From contig CAJHZI010000649.1 of NCBI GenBank assembly GCA_905160935.1, positions 1,221,501 through 1,285,500 of the forward strand: DNA of 64,000 nt. Reading direction: 5' to 3'. The stretch's first letter is position 1. Each line of letters starts with the position of its first letter. The DNA comes from Enchytraeus crypticus. Its lineage: Eukaryota; Annelida; Clitellata; Enchytraeida; Enchytraeidae. Shown piece by piece: positions 1-46,588 of this stretch. Below the pieces are notes generated by a model that saw only the letters and a program-made list of their open reading frames with translations, was not told the origin of the DNA and made no database searches. A program made the translations under genes and the position numbers.

Positions 1-419
1 TTGCTGTTGCCCTATTCTGCAGTGGTCCAACCACACCCGTGCACAACCCGGGGAAACCAATTTGATATGCATGATTATAACTTGAATTGAAATTGCTTTT
101 TAAAGGTTGTTGTTATCCACATAGTTGGCTAAATTTATACATCTTAGCAAGAGCATAAATCTTAACTTATTAAAGAATGAGTTTCTGCATTTACATAATA
201 TTTAAGATCGCTTTTTAATATCAAACAAATTTATAATTTTGCAAATATGCCATAAAACTAATTTATCTTTCATAAAAAAATATTAAAGTCAATTTACTAA
301 ACAAAGCTTGAGTTGTTTTTGTTAGCGAAAGATTAATTTTCAATCTACACGTATAGTATATACATAAACATTTTGTTAGATTTGGTACTTCTAAAAACAA
401 AAAGTTAAATAAGAGGAAT

Positions 420-640
420 TAGGCAACCATAAGAAAACCAGGGAAACCACCTCAGAAGCCATACTTTTCCCAAGCTATAGGCTACATATGGTATGGATAA
501 GGCATAGACTTTGTTAAGGGATTAACTTTTTGATCTAATGAGTGCTCTTATGGAGCGAGAAAACAGACTTTGAGTATGAATATGTACCTAGAACCTGCCA
601 CTTGGCAGTGCACTGAAGAAGAAGAAAGAACTATTAGGCC
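420..640 (-). repeat. Family-3 repeat, inverted copy
   Basis: gggaaaccacctcagaagcc, gtacctagaacctgccactt and ggcagtgcactgaagaagaa are inverse to the family-3 blocks at 28284 and 63112. Similar short pieces lie at 6290-6350 and 32268-32345. Confidence 0.68.
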
Positions 641-2051
641 TACATTCTGCAAGTAATACATAGTATATATATTATTATATCAATAATGCAAGCTATTCTC
701 TATTATACCGTTGACATTTTCAAATATAATAATAAACTTATTCAGTGACATAAAACAAAAATATGGTATTTTCCTGAAGGTATTAAGAAGCCTTAAATGC
801 CGCATGCCACGTTTGGCCGTGCAGCGCATAATGTTGTTATCAGATAATAAACTTGCTGGACTCGTTAGTAGTTACCATCCTAATGTCCTATTTAATAAGC
901 TAGGCTTTTCGATTTAAGACATTGACGTAAGATCAGAAACTGTGCCATAAAACAATATGAATGAAAGTTAAAGGAGGGAAGGGTAATTGAACAGTTGATC
1001 ACATTTAAATTTCTTTCTTAGGCATTACGCCAATCAGCTATATAAAGATACATAGTCATCATCCATCATCGCCATCTTCATCATCTAAATCACTGTCATC
1101 ATCATCGTCATCGTCATCACAATCAACAGTTTCTTGCGTTCTGAACAGATCTTAGGGAGGCAAAATTTTTTCACTAACTTTGGTCACTTGCAATAGTTAC
1201 ATATTTTTCCCAACCAAGAGAACAGGACCGGTACCATGGAGCGACCAGGGTGTCTGCACATCTCGGGTTTTCATTCTCCACCCCCCCCCCCCCCCATCCA
1301 GTTTTGCCAGAATGAATTAATCTTTCAAAATTTGAAACTAATTAAATCGTTATTTTCGAAATTGAAAATGACAATCTCATTAAAAATTTTAATTTGTAAA
1401 TGATTCGCCCCTAAAGTTAGTTTGAATAGCAAATCTTCTGTAGTTCATGTCCTATTTACCAGTATAGTAAAAGATTTACACTGTGGTTTGTTAATTGCAC
1501 CTTTAAGTACAATAATCGTTAGGGTGTCTACATGTAATCAGGACATTTTAATTTATCATTGCTTAAAGTTTAAGCTTCTTTTCAGGATTTTTTAATTCTG
1601 CGCTAAATGTGTCAATTATACTAACAACAAATTGTACAATAAATAGTAAAACTGCCAGTGATTCAATTTTAAATAAATAAAATAAGTGATAGTGATAATT
1701 AACTAAAAACTTTATTGCTATATAATCAATCAGTGCTTCAAAATGTTGATCAATAACTTAAAATTAACGAAAGAGTCACTATAATCGACGACCAATATTA
1801 ATAATTCACTGACCGATAAAAAGCATATTCAGTAATTTAAGAGAGTTTAGTTAGAATTGTATTATAATTATTGACAGTGCTTACGTGTAGATTTATTTTA
1901 GTGTAATACAGGCGTTTACAAAATTTTGTTTAAAAGTTTTTGTTTATAAGCTTCTCTGTTCAAGCAATAAGCAATGTCATCAACATTGATGCCTGCGAAT
2001 AACTAGCGATTTAGTAAAAAAGACCTGCTATAACATTGAGATAAAGCAATA

Positions 2052-2156
2052 ACGCTGGCGTTAACGTCAGTTTCATCATTCGAAACTGATATCAATGACG
2101 GGCGAGCCCAGGATTTGAACCCCAAACATATCTTCCGCGGTTGGATATCATGGAAC
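2052..2156 (-). repeat. SINE-1 copy
   Basis: cgctggcgttaacgtcagtt, caatgacgggcgagcccagg, atttgaaccccaaacat; inverse of the consensus at 41587. Confidence 0.75.
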
Positions 2157-2949
2157 CATAAAGCAGCTAGAATTGATCGGCTACGAAGCTCAGATCTCGT
2201 TTTCGAACCGTAAACCTGTTAAACCCAAATGCGTACATCGCAAAGTTTTAACTACTAATTTTACTGTGCAGAATAATTAATCCTATGCGTTGGAGTTAAA
2301 TGATGCTAGAAAATAATGAAAGCTGGAAATACCCATATATTCAGGCTTTAGGATTTATTCCATATCGTATCTAGGTTCGAAATTTAGAACAAATTTACTC
2401 AGCAAAATTAAGAACATTATCGTGTGTAGATGCACTTTGCATATCATCGTTTGATTTATCTATGCATAAGTGGATAATAAAATAATTAACTTCTAAGCAA
2501 ATAGTCTATTTCTAGGCCTATCTCTCTGATAAAATACACAGGCATGTGGCCCTGCTTACGTATATAATAAGTTCGCCTAATTCAAAGAAGCGTTTCATTG
2601 TATAAGCTTACAACATTGGCCAACAACTGATCACGGACGAAGCATAGCGATATTGGGACACTTGTAAAAGTTAATTTAATAAATTAAAATAGTTTTTCAA
2701 TTAGGAAGTTAGCATGTAAAGTCTAACTAATAAAGAAATTAAGAACTTTTACCAATGATGTCGCATATATAGTTAATAAATATTGTGCATTTTTAGATAA
2801 TTAAGCTTATGTCTTTTTACTGTTTATTTGAACACAGGATTTCTTTAAACGATATTATAGTTTAGCTAATCTTTCGCTAGCTTTTCGTAATAGTAATCAT
2901 TCGTAGCCTTAACTTGGATTTACTTTTATAAGTACTATCAGAACGGAAA

Positions 2950-3156
2950 CTATACCCGTGTTGTGCCCGGGTTGCTGAAAAATGGACCAACTAGTGTTGA
3001 CTACATGTGTTGAGAAAGGCGACAAAGCATTAAGTTCTAAATTAATGCCAGAAAGGGGATTCGGTTGATGAGCGCCAAAGCTCCAGGCATTGCTACACAA
3101 TTTTCTAATACAAACTTTAATTAAACTTGGATGCAAGAAAAGATGATGATGATTAA
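2950..3156 (+). repeat. RTE-tailed repeat (family 2), long copy
   Basis: Head acccgtgttgtgcccgggtt, middle ggggattcggttgatgagcg and ccaaagctccaggcattgct, end gaaaagatgatgatgatt, i.e. a (GAT)n terminus. Confidence 0.75.
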
Positions 3157-4300
3157 CAGAACAAAGTGCAACTTTCATAGGATATTTTCCTTAGATTATA
3201 TTAACGAAGCATCCAAGCTTAGTCACACTACTAGGCTGATCTATGGTTCTTCACAAACCTTTATGAAAACTACTCTTCTGTGGATAAGATCAATTTCAGT
3301 TCTTGCTTGTACATAATTGAACTGAAAGACGACTATCTATGAAAGCCATCATTGAGCCATCTTTAATAGATTTCATGAAGATACACGAAATTAAATTTTA
3401 AAAAGAAATTATAATTTAAAATAGGATACTGAAAGTCTACATATAATTTAACTCATTCGTAATTTTTATTTTACAATTTGTTTAGGACGTCTCAAAACTT
3501 TCATTGAGTGATCTATATTCGTGTAAATTTGCAATAGTAGGCCTATATTAGATGTATAGTTTGAGTGGGATTCCTAGACATGCTTGTTAGACTATACTGA
3601 AAGCGTTCCAGTAATGTACAAAAAGTGGTCTGTAGAATTTAAAAGCATTCTAAGCTGTTTTGAGATCAACTTGATGATTAAAATTCATGGTCAACTTGAA
3701 AAAGCTGGTAAAGCCAATATTAGCGTCAGTTTTTCTCACTCATAATCTTATATAATCATGTTGATCAAGGGCCGGCCGTGATGAGTTTGGTTCTAGCATA
3801 TCAAATGGTTCTTTAAGGTAAATAAATGGTGATGTTAAACTTATCTTTATTTTAAAATTGGACTCGCATCCGCGAACATTATTATTTAAGACATATAACT
3901 TTTTGATAACCGAAGTCGTTAGTTATTGAGCAGCCATTAATCTGAATTAACAAACTGTCAAACGAATAATAACTATACAGGACATTACTTTCTGTTTAAT
4001 TTGTTTTTACATATATTGCTTTTCGTGTTTAAATAAAAAATATATGTAATTGATGAGCTATTCGCAATAATTTAGATTTTATCCTGGAAGAAAAATATAA
4101 GTTGCCAATTGAAACTAAATTGAATGCTGAGATCTTTGGAGAAAAGTATGTTTCCCAATTTAGTTGTAGAAGGAAATAATTGTATTATGAAGGAATTATA
4201 AGGAAAAATATTATACATAAATAAATTATACAAAGTATAGAAGTAATAAGAAAATTAAACATTATTATATCAGGAGAGAAACCAAAGTCATTAATTAGAA

Positions 4301-36933
<32,633 letters not shown>

Positions 36934-37906
36934 TCTCAGACTTCATAGGATCGCTGAACGCTTCTACATGTATATCAATACTATGATATAATAATTTAAA
37001 TATATACATGTATATGTGTACATGTAAATGAAATGACTGCATTAATTTAGTGCTAAAGAATCGCCCAGTCACCTTGATGGTATTTTTCAGTATTTTACTA
37101 TTTTTACTATGAGGCCATGCTACTGCCAAACTGTGAAACGTTATTATATTTTTTAATACTTTTGTATAGTTCAGTTATTACAGTTATTTCTTTTTCTAAT
37201 ATAATATTTTTCCCTAAATACAGGCAGTTACATATATCTCAACAAAATTCAAACATACTAATTCAGAAAACAACCATTACAAAAGACTACGTACCACTTT
37301 AATCACACTAATATTGTCGTGGTACATGTTTCATCTCTATCACGTTTGACAAAGTATGATTGCCTTAAATGTACATGCATAGTAAATCTGTGTTCCTTAT
37401 ACATGTGTATCTCTGAGTGCCTTTAACTCATTAGAGTTCCTAATGAAAAGTAAAAGCAGATGAAACAATTCTACTTACCAAGGCAGGCTTAATGTTCATA
37501 GCTTCTCGGTGTATATCAATCGGAGCGGATTACCTCGACACAGTAAATAAGAGGACTTGCATTGTCTTTTAAAGTTTACTTTATTTTATCGATGCTTTGG
37601 GTCCTCTTTTATGGCATAGTGTTTGGTTATATTAGTCTGTATATGATGCTTTATTATTTCTCAAATGATTACGATGTAGGTTTGTTACTTATTCATTCAT
37701 GTTGTGATTGAAATTAAACATGTTTTCGTCTTCTTTTTCTTCTTCTTCTTCTTATTATTCTTCTTCTTCTCTGATCTCTATTCTTGTTGGTTTTAGCATG
37801 AGTGATACTTTTACTGATAGCGTTAAAAGAGCGTATGATTAATTTGAATGTACAAGTCTAAAGTAAGAAATTTCGAAACTGATTTGCACCATTTAAACTG
37901 TACCTA

Positions 37907-37912
37907 AATAAA
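37907..37912 (+). terminator. Candidate poly(A) signal AATAAA of gene A
   Basis: First canonical hexamer after the stop codon, 974 bp downstream. It is weak evidence alone in such AT-rich DNA. Confidence 0.3.
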
Positions 37913-38888
37913 TCATTATCTAACAACATTGTGCTACAATTGTTCCAGCATATCTGCGCAACTGCTAGAGTAGTTTATTTGTAAAGTGGGACTGCTAGAC
38001 ATTTTATTAAATACTTGTCCTTAAAAATGATTCCTATTTAAAGAAAAAATGTTTCTACTGTTGAAATATTACATTTAAACTAAAATATGCATGACGTTGT
38101 CCACCAAACCCACTTTGAAATGAAAACATTCTGTCAGCTGGGCTGATTTTCTCGTGCAATTGCACCGGTTGGTAACTTCGTGCATACTTTCTACTGGCTA
38201 TTATTTTTAAAAGCCTCGAAATGGCTGCATGATTAAATTTTAGAATGCATGAGAATGACTTTCAATCTCACTTTGGAATGTAATTTTTCAGTCAGCTCTG
38301 CAGATAGGCCTACTCTTGGTGCAGTAGCGTCAGGTTATAGTCGAATACCGTTCCGTTTAGGAATAATATAAAAGGTGATCTTCGGTTTTGTAACATTTTC
38401 AGTAGGCTTTTGAATTCGAAATTTAGAAAAACTTGATAAGAAGTCAATGTGCATGTAATGTCAAACTTGAATATAGGACGTTGCAAATTTATCCTTATTT
38501 TGTTACGAAATTTAGTTTGCTATCCTAGTTACAGTTGGTATATTTATCGAGATGTCATATTGTGAAATCCGAAATTAGTCGACCGATATTACAAGCAATG
38601 TCTGTTAAATGAGAAAGTCCTCACTAGAATGAAGTCAAAGCAAAGAAATAAATATTGTCAATAAATGGACGTTTAGAAGTCAATCAACTCAAGTGGCTGA
38701 ATCACACAGAGCATCTTACAGGTGTAAGTGTTAGCAGCCTATCAAGGTTGAAATATTCTTGAATACTTCAACATATAAGGCTCTAATAAAGAGATCTATT
38801 ATTATAAGAGCAGATTGCATATTTATTGCGTTGTTTTTTTTATAAGATTATGTAATATTTGTGATAAACATACATGTATAATATATAC

Positions 38889-38889
38889 A

Positions 38890-38959
<70 letters not shown>
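38889..38959. repeat. Compound (TA)n(TG)n microsatellite
   Basis: About 34 bp of TA followed by about 34 bp of TG. Confidence 0.92.
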
Positions 38960-38965
38960 ATGAAG

Positions 38966-39042
38966 CAAAAAGCTGGGAAAGCTATTGTTGACGTCAGTTT
39001 CCTCACTCGAAAGCGATGTCAGTGACGGGCGAGCCCAGGGTG
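38966..39042 (-). repeat. SINE-1 fragment (3' half)
   Basis: aaagctgggaaagctattgt, gtttcctcactcgaaagcga and tcagtgacgggcgagcccag, next to the TG tract. Confidence 0.75.
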
Positions 39043-39508
39043 ACTCATGGTGACGATGGTGTCGATGATGATGTTCATTGTTTACTCAACTGATGATATT
39101 GATGATGATAACGGTTTTTACTTACTGGACTGATAATGATGATGTTGTTGTTGGTAATTGTTTATTCGACTGATGATTTATGAATCCTTTCAATGTTTTT
39201 TAGCACGTCATATGTCCATTCTTAAAATTCTTCACTCTTTCCTTTCTCTTAAATTATTCATCTTCAATTTTCATTGTTCATTTCTAAAAATTGCAACGTA
39301 AACATTTTTCACCGAAATAACTATGAGAAGCATACGATTTGATCAGAACCTCAAAGCTGTTGAACTCACAAGTGCAGGTGCACCGAGAGCGGCTGCATTT
39401 GTTGTGCTGCACTTGTTGAGCTGCACGCTCTGATTCTCACTTAATTGCAGCCAGTGGCATGGCCCGTGATACAAACCCCGCCCAGTGAGCAAGTCAAATC
39501 AAAGACTC

Positions 39509-39646
39509 GGCTGGAGCTAATGGCCAAGTCGATATGATACTTTACGGTGGATCAGTAGGTGTGGGGTTCAAATACTGGGCTTTCCCGTCACTGACATCGC
39601 TTTCGAGTGAGGAAACTGATGTTAAACTTAGCTTTACCAGCTTTTT
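39509..39646 (+). repeat. SINE-1, full copy
   Basis: ggctggagctaatggccaag, gggttcaaatactgggctt (B-box-like), cactgacatcgctttcgagt, ending ctttaccagcttttt. Confidence 0.8.
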
Positions 39647-39759
39647 ACTCGACGTATAATTTCTTGCAATATGAACATTGCAACTTTTTAATAATTTATG
39701 TAACTTTTGTGGACAAGTTCTAATGAAGAGTAACTTGCAGTTCAGAAAAGCACGAATGA

Positions 39760-39890
39760 AACAGTATCAAATAGGGATTGGCTGGTGGTGTGGTGTAGGA
39801 CTGAGAGAATTTGAGGCAGTCTATTTGTATCTTGACCATGGTTAAACCGGTATTCAAGAGAGGAGGATGATGATGATGATGATGATTATC
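39760..39890 (+). repeat. RTE-type LINE tail with (GAT)n end
   Basis: atagggattggctggtggtg, gtctatttgtatcttgacca, then aggaggatgatgatgatgat. Shows the complete 3' terminus of the family with its GAT microsatellite. Confidence 0.75.
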
Positions 39891-40494
39891 TTGCAGTTCA
39901 GCAACTTATGATGAGCAGAAACCTATATTAAATATATTTCTTAGTTCGAGGCCACTGTCACACTGATTATCGCTTATATATTTCTTTTAGTCGTAAGCTT
40001 CTGATCCATTCAGCAGTGGGTCAACATGGTCTGGAGTAAGTGCTACAATACAACATAAAAACTCGTTTGCTATTTTGTTATTCACTAGACTAAGCTGTAA
40101 AAATACTGTTTAAACCATAATATTCAGATAAAATTTTAAGTGTTATGGATATCCAGGGGCTGTGATGGCCTCTGAGATGTGGTGGCTCCAGATAAATTGC
40201 TTTTAGATTTTTATGACAAAGAAAAACGTTTTGAGGACAAGGTTGTTTCTGACTGTATCTTTTAAAATTAATCAAATCAAAACACTTCATTGCAGGAACA
40301 TAAATATCCATATAACAAAGAATAACAGAAACTAACAAGAAAATATAAAGATTCATGATTTATTTATGACCTCAAGATGATCGTAGAATTAATACAGTTC
40401 TGCGGCTTTTGCCATTAGCGTAGATAGATAGCCACAATAGGCAGATAACTCATGTATAGCAGGAGGAGTAGCCCTTAACTGTTGCGCACCAATG

Positions 40495-40570
40495 TCATCA
40501 ATAAATCAATCAATAAGAATATAACCTCCGGTTCCTCGCCGTAAGGCACTGTCAGGGACGTCTCTTGCGG
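40495..40570 (+). repeat. Family-1 related fragment
   Basis: aataagaatataacctccgg then taaggcactgtcagggacgt; a similar fragment lies at 40995-41075 and 31955-32010. Confidence 0.6.
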
Positions 40571-40994
40571 ACTCAACAAAAATAGGCGCCAAAGCACCAA
40601 ACAACGACGATATGTTTATGACGACGAGTACACAGAGACCACAAGAGAAAGCGAGATCAAAGCTGTGCAAGTCAAAGATCCAAGGCAAGCGGGCCAACAT
40701 TTCATGTAGATTATGACCCTTGAGCTTTCCTTAACTGCGAGATGGACCTCCTTAAGTTGCTTCAGAGAACTGCATCAGCGACTATTCCTTCAACGTATTA
40801 TCACAAAGATGCAAACCGAGATCTTTCATGAAGGCAGCCGGGCCTTTTAAAATAAGTTTCAGTTTTGCTATATTATTTTCATAATGATAGCTTGCTAATG
40901 GCAGTACATTTATCTTATTCATGATTGTCATATTCTAATTTCGTGATTTCGATATTTTAAATTCTAATTATTTTAAATAATAATCTACTAATGC

Positions 40995-41075
40995 TATTTA
41001 ATCAATCAATCAATATGAATTTAACGTCATGCTCTTCACCATAGGGCAATGTCAGGGACGTCTCTTGGAATTTCT
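40995..41075 (+). repeat. Family-1 related fragment
   Basis: aatatgaatttaacgtcatg then gggcaatgtcagggacgtct, matching 40495-40570. Confidence 0.6.
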
Positions 41076-41586
41076 TAATCGGGCAAAATATCAAACAGCT
41101 CTTGAGGAATCTTTTGAACTCATGATATCTTATTACAGACCCTTCATTCCTGATCTTCAGTGCAATACAATAGGCTCATGATAGTCTTCCTTACCTTGAT
41201 GTCCCAGTACCTGCCCTATCTTCTGTTTGGATTAATGCTGCATGATTGTTGAATAAGAAATGATGAAATTATGAAGGGCTACTACAAAATTGAAATACTA
41301 GATGCGGTATCCAAGGTACTTGTGATGACACTTTAGGACATCAAGAAAAGAAGTCTACTTATTATGCCAGTTTCTACGGAGAGCTCAACCTTTGTAACCA
41401 GACAAGTTGTCAACAGCAGAACATTGAAGTTTAGGCGTGTTCGTAATCATGATGGAGAGTTCTAAAAGAACGTTGGTCACCTACACAGAGATACTACAGT
41501 TGCTATTTGACAAATTTATCAAACTTACCAGAGGAAATAAAATTTCATTTCCATATCTACATGTATGTATAAAATCTATATCGAAT

Positions 41587-41725
41587 GGCTGGAGCCAGTG
41601 GCGGTGTCGGTAAGATATTCGACCGCAAATCAGGAGGTGAGGGTTCAAATCCTGGGCTCGCCCGTTACTGACACAGCGTTCGAGTGAGAAAACTGACGTT
41701 GACATTAGCTTTTCCAGCTTTTACT
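41587..41725 (+). repeat. SINE-1, full copy (best preserved)
   Basis: ggctggagccagtggcggtg tcggtaagatattcgaccgc at the head, gggttcaaatcctgggctcg as B box, then gcgttcgagtgag and a 3' end ttttccagcttttac. Confidence 0.83.
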
Positions 41726-43361
41726 TTACCTTAATGCGGAACATCGCAATTTCGCAAGTTTTTAAACAATTTTGTACACATGTGCATGTACAGTATTATA
41801 GCATATCAATCAAACGGAATTGGAGATCAGTTTTTAATCTAACCATCGCAGTCTACATTCAACAATCAAATTACTAAAAACACCTGAAAAAGTTATCATA
41901 TCCTATTCCTCCTGGCTTCAATTTCATTGGCAATCTGCTATGAAAATTATTAAATTTCAGCGTATTTATTCCCCAATATTTATCCGTGTCCTTAGATTGG
42001 CTTTACGAAAATTATTTTATTTCTCTATATCTATTTTAGTTCATAAAATATAGAAATAATGTTTCAGTTTTCGAAGTAAAAGGTTGAAAGCCCTGATCGA
42101 GATCGAGCAATGACCACTAAAGGTGGACACTTAAACGGGTCCTACAGAACTCTAGAACTCTATATAACCGAATGATTCTTTGCTCTACCTAACTAAAATT
42201 AACAGACTAATTTAAACTACAAATAATTCTTTCATAAGTTAGATTATTAAATAGTCCGTAGATTAATGAATAATTCGTAAGTTTGTGTCTCACGTTCTGC
42301 ATGCATAGTTAATTTAATAAAAAATATATTATTATTGTAAGTTTAAGTATTATGTTACTATTGTGATTGCTTAGTAAAAATTAAGTTAAGTATTAATTAA
42401 ATTAAACTAACTCGTTACCGGGCAGCCTAAATGTATACATATTGCTTGCTATAGAAATATTTTAATTGAGAAAATGTAAAGCCAAGCCTGATACTAAAGC
42501 ATACAATTCTGTTGCTTCACGCTCATCAATGGCATTTTGGAAAAATCAATGGCTAAACATTTCATATTGAAAACGATTGAAACTGTACTGCAGCATGATA
42601 TACTGTATGGGCTTTGTATCATCTTATAATGCGAATCATGGGCCGCGTTTTGATGCGGAGTTAGTAATATTTTGAGCCTACCTGTATTTAACAAGGCAAA
42701 GATTGCAGGCTTCGACATTAATCCCTGTCATTATCATTTTTATACGGAACTGATACAGCCAAATTTCTGTCTTCAGCGATGACTACTGCACCATGGTAAA
42801 AGGCTAAATATTTATTTTATCATGTAATGAGGAATTGCTACAAAATATGATTTAAATTTAGGAAATTTAAAAAAAAAATTTAAATTCCAACTTAATGGAT
42901 ATATTATGTGCAACACTGTGGTGTAGTGAAATACATGTAAGAGATAGTTAAGGACTGACTGGGGTTCGAACCTGCAATAGTGAGACATAAACTCTGACAT
43001 TGTGTTACTAGATAACAAAAATATTTGATGATAAGTCTTAAGTATTTTTTCGAATTTAAAAATTGAATCTATGGGGTTTATAGATGTATTGCATTTAGCT
43101 TGGATATCATCATAGCAAATTTTGAAACAAATTTTCTTTTTAAATCTATCAGTATTTAGAATTTAAATCTACTCATCAATCGTTAATTGAAGCTGACAGC
43201 ATCTTTTTGAAACTTAGAATCTACTCAGAAACTTCTAGAAATCCGTTAATAGAGATCTCCGACAGGCCAAACTCTGTCTAATTTTGCAGCAAAAACTTTT
43301 ACACCTCAGATTGGCAAAGCTCTCCTGAAGTCGTAGGTTTAACTTCTCTAGTGAAAAAGAA

Positions 43362-43544
43362 ATGAAAACCTATTCTCTTGAAACCGTAGACGAGGACTCT
43401 GAGAAGGCGATGGGAGTGAAGTACAAATCCACCAAGGTCGAGCCATCAGATGCTTCAACCACTTCTACATCAAGTGAGGAGATTAGCAAGGATGAAAAGA
43501 AGAAGAAGAAGAAAAAGCCAGACATGGTCGGCGTATTCGAAGTG
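43362..43544 (+). CDS. Gene B exon 1: cytosolic N-terminus
   Basis: Residues 1-61. Ser/Thr-rich then a lysine run ([11 protein letters not shown]) and GVFEV before donor gtaaga. The ATG has A at -3. Intron 1 (43545-44812) carries two decayed SINE-1 copies. Confidence 0.87.
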
Positions 43545-46500
43545 GTAAGATATGTATCAATTTCCTTCAGAAGTTTCGACTTTGAGGCAATGTTAGATTG
43601 CACGTCCAAAGTAATATTCCAATATTTTTACAAAATCTGCTTTAAATTTCAACCGGCTAGCCAACGTCTTTTTGATATAGGATACATGTAGATATGCATG
43701 CAGTTTTGAACAAACTTAATTTAGACAGTAGCGTTTAGCATTACTCGAAAGTTAACCACAATACAAGTACAATTAGGAATTCTGAGCTACATGTAGTATA
43801 ATTTTCAATTAAGTATATTTTACATTAATTCTACATGCAATAAACAGATATACACCAATGTGCTCGTGCTCTGTAGATTTATTGTGCGGTATATACATGT
43901 AGAAACAAAACTATCAGATTAGCAAAAAATGGCAAATTATGAAATTATAATCAAGAGTCAGTATTAAATATTGGTCTGAGCAGTTGGCATATTGACAAGT
44001 TGTTCGATATACGATCAGTAGATGCAATGTTCAAATCCTGTTCTCTCCCCTCACTGATAGGTTATCGAGCGGGAAACTGACGTTAAACTCTACTTGTTTT
44101 AATGCTGCAAAGATAGGCCCCCTACATGTGTTCATTTGTTTGTTAGCATCTGTATAAGTAGACGACAAAAAGAGTTGGAATGTAATTGTACTATTGTTTT
44201 GTTTTGTCTCTGAAAACAAACAATTTCTTTCTCTCACCAATAATGTAAGAAACAGCTGTATCATATTTGCATTTGAATTTTATTCCCTATCGATATCATT
44301 TTAAAATGTTATTGCAATACCATTCTGTTCTTTGAAGGATACAAATTGGTCAATACTTTCGACATCTACATTATATTTAAATTGTTATAAAATTGTTGCG
44401 GACTGCTCTTAAAGAGTAGTATTACTGTTTCGAAACATCCGCTATCATGAAGAGATGGTTAGAAAACAATCATAATTCTTTTTTAAAGAATCAGGCCTCA
44501 CTCGTTTCAGCACAACGTTGAACGAGTGCAGCATACGTTAAAATGTTTGAAGCATTAATTCTAATAATAGTCATTCAAAACGGATACGATATTAGAATTT
44601 TAAAAATGCTTACTAGGCTGATCTTTGACAAGATCGATTGATCTTTCTCAAGATCAATTAGGTTTCCTGCTCCGGATCAGTATGTACGGAGTTCAAATCC
44701 TGGACTTGCCAGGCACTGATATTCTTTAGAGACTTAACACTGATATAATAATCGACTTTAGTTGTTGCTCTAATTGTCACTAATTTTTAACTTTGCGGTC
44801 TTTACTGTCTAGTTTCGATTTTCAACGAAGAAGGACCGCCTGCTGATGCTGATGGGGACGATTGCTGCCTGTGCGGTGGGGGCGGCCAGTCCCCTCATGA
44901 CCATCGTGTTCGGTAACGTGACGAACGAGTTTATTGACAACAGCCTGAGCAGTCAACAGCTGGAGTGGTTGGTGTCGAACCTGAGCGTCACCTACCCTGC
45001 ATTCGAGAACGTCACCACCATCAACGAGCTGATGTTAGGATCCAGAGAACCTTATTGTGAAATATAATAGATAACTGATAATTAGTACGTTTAAAAGTCA
45101 AACAAAATGATAGTCAAAAAGAAATCATTTAATTAAGAACATAAAATTATAACGTTAAAAAGTAAAGTAATTAGAAGTCATTGAGAAATAGTTCAAGAAC
45201 AGAAAAGTGTTACGTTAAGGAGTAAAATAATTAATAATCAAGAAGGAATAGTTTAAGAACAGAATATTACTTAAATACTTTAACTTAAATACGTTAAGAA
45301 TACGTTAAATAACTTAAATACGTTAAAGAGTAAAATAATTTATAGTCCAGAAGAAAAGTGGTAAATTAAAAACGAAATTATCAAAGATCAGAAAACACCA
45401 AATTAATATAGGCCTGCTGCAATTAATAAAGAGTTAAATGATCTTATTGAACTATGCTACTAAACAAACGCTAATTGTTCTGACTAAGTCTATGTCTATG
45501 TCTGTGTGGTTCCAGAAACACTCTGCTCTACTATAATCAAACAGAACTCGCCCAAGAAGTGGAAGACTCTTCCTACAACACTTTCATGTCCCAAATGACC
45601 ACCTTTTCCCTCTACTTTGTGTGTAAGTAGCAAATTCATCGCTATTTCTATTTATACTCTCCTAATGTTGAATTTTGAGCCTACAAATAATAATTGTAAA
45701 ATTTTAATGACTTTGAAATAATTTTAGAAATTCAAATAATTTTAAGCTTTGGACTGTATCATATGTAATTAGATTTCTGTAAACGTGTATTTCTCTCATC
45801 TTTGCTCGAAGCTGTGGGGTGCCTACTCCACGCCACTGACGCTAGTTTTGTCACGGCGCCTCGAGAGCCTAACCCGCCGCCGATGGATAAACCGTCCGCT
45901 TATGGCTCTGCTGCCCCCCCCCCCCCCCCCAAGCAGTGATTGCGAACAACAGCAACCACAGCAGGAGAGAGGGTCCGTGGCAATAGAAGTAGGCAAACCT
46001 TTCAATCACTTTTACAACTTCTTATTCTGTTGTGGAGCATAACATTGATGTCAATTTGATGAATTCATTTTCAGAAATATCTTTGAAATATCCTGTCTGT
46101 TTTTAGTCGTCCCACAGACGGAAAAGTTTGCTGATTGGTATATTGTGCATGGTATAAATTGACGGAAACCCATTTTTGCTTTTCTATTTCAGATATCGGA
46201 ATAGGCGTGCTGTTTGTAGCCTACGTTCAGATAATGTCATGGAGAATTGCGGCGTTCAACCAGAGCGAGCGCATCAGAACCAGCCTGTTCCACTCCATCC
46301 TCAAACAACACATCGGCTGGTTCGACACGCATGAAGTGGGGGAGCTGGGCAATCGTCTTGTAGAGTATGTGACTCTCTCACCCACTCATACACTACTCAA
46401 TCACTCACATATTCGCTCACTGACTCACATTTTCGCTCACTGACTCACTCTCTCACCTACTCACTTTCTTTCTCATTCATTCACATATTCGCTTATTGAC

Positions 46501-46547
46501 TCACTCAAACACTCAATCACTCACTCGCTCACCCTTTAATTCACTCA

Positions 46548-46588
<41 letters not shown>

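Larger units (their letters stand above)
1..4300. other. Upstream spacer of gene A; no gene seen
   Basis: AT-rich sequence with no convincing exon. It contains repeat fragments listed separately: a repeat head at 1-60, a family-3 copy at about 420-640, a GAT-type microsatellite on the minus strand at about 1060-1120, a C-run at 1282-1296, a SINE copy at 2052-2156 and an RTE-tailed repeat at 2950-3156. The promoter and any non-coding first exon of gene A should lie in the right part of this spacer, but I see no diagnostic TATA or initiator element. A short open frame at 711..917 has no recognisable homology and I do not call it a gene. Confidence 0.6.
36934..43361. other. 3' flank of gene A and spacer to gene B
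   Basis: About 6.4 kb with no exon recognised. The 3' UTR of gene A should occupy the first part; the first AATAAA I see is at 37907-37912, with others near 38646 and 38661. The rest holds a TCT run (~37737-37770), a TA/TG tract (38889-38959), three SINE-1 copies (38966, 39509, 41587), an RTE tail with a GAT tract (39760-39890) and two family-1 fragments (40495, 40995). The promoter of gene B must be in the last ~2 kb, which I could not resolve. Confidence 0.6.

Noticed and set aside
40506-40700. Short minus-strand frame in the intergenic spacer
   Set aside because: It overlaps a family-1 repeat fragment and has no homology.
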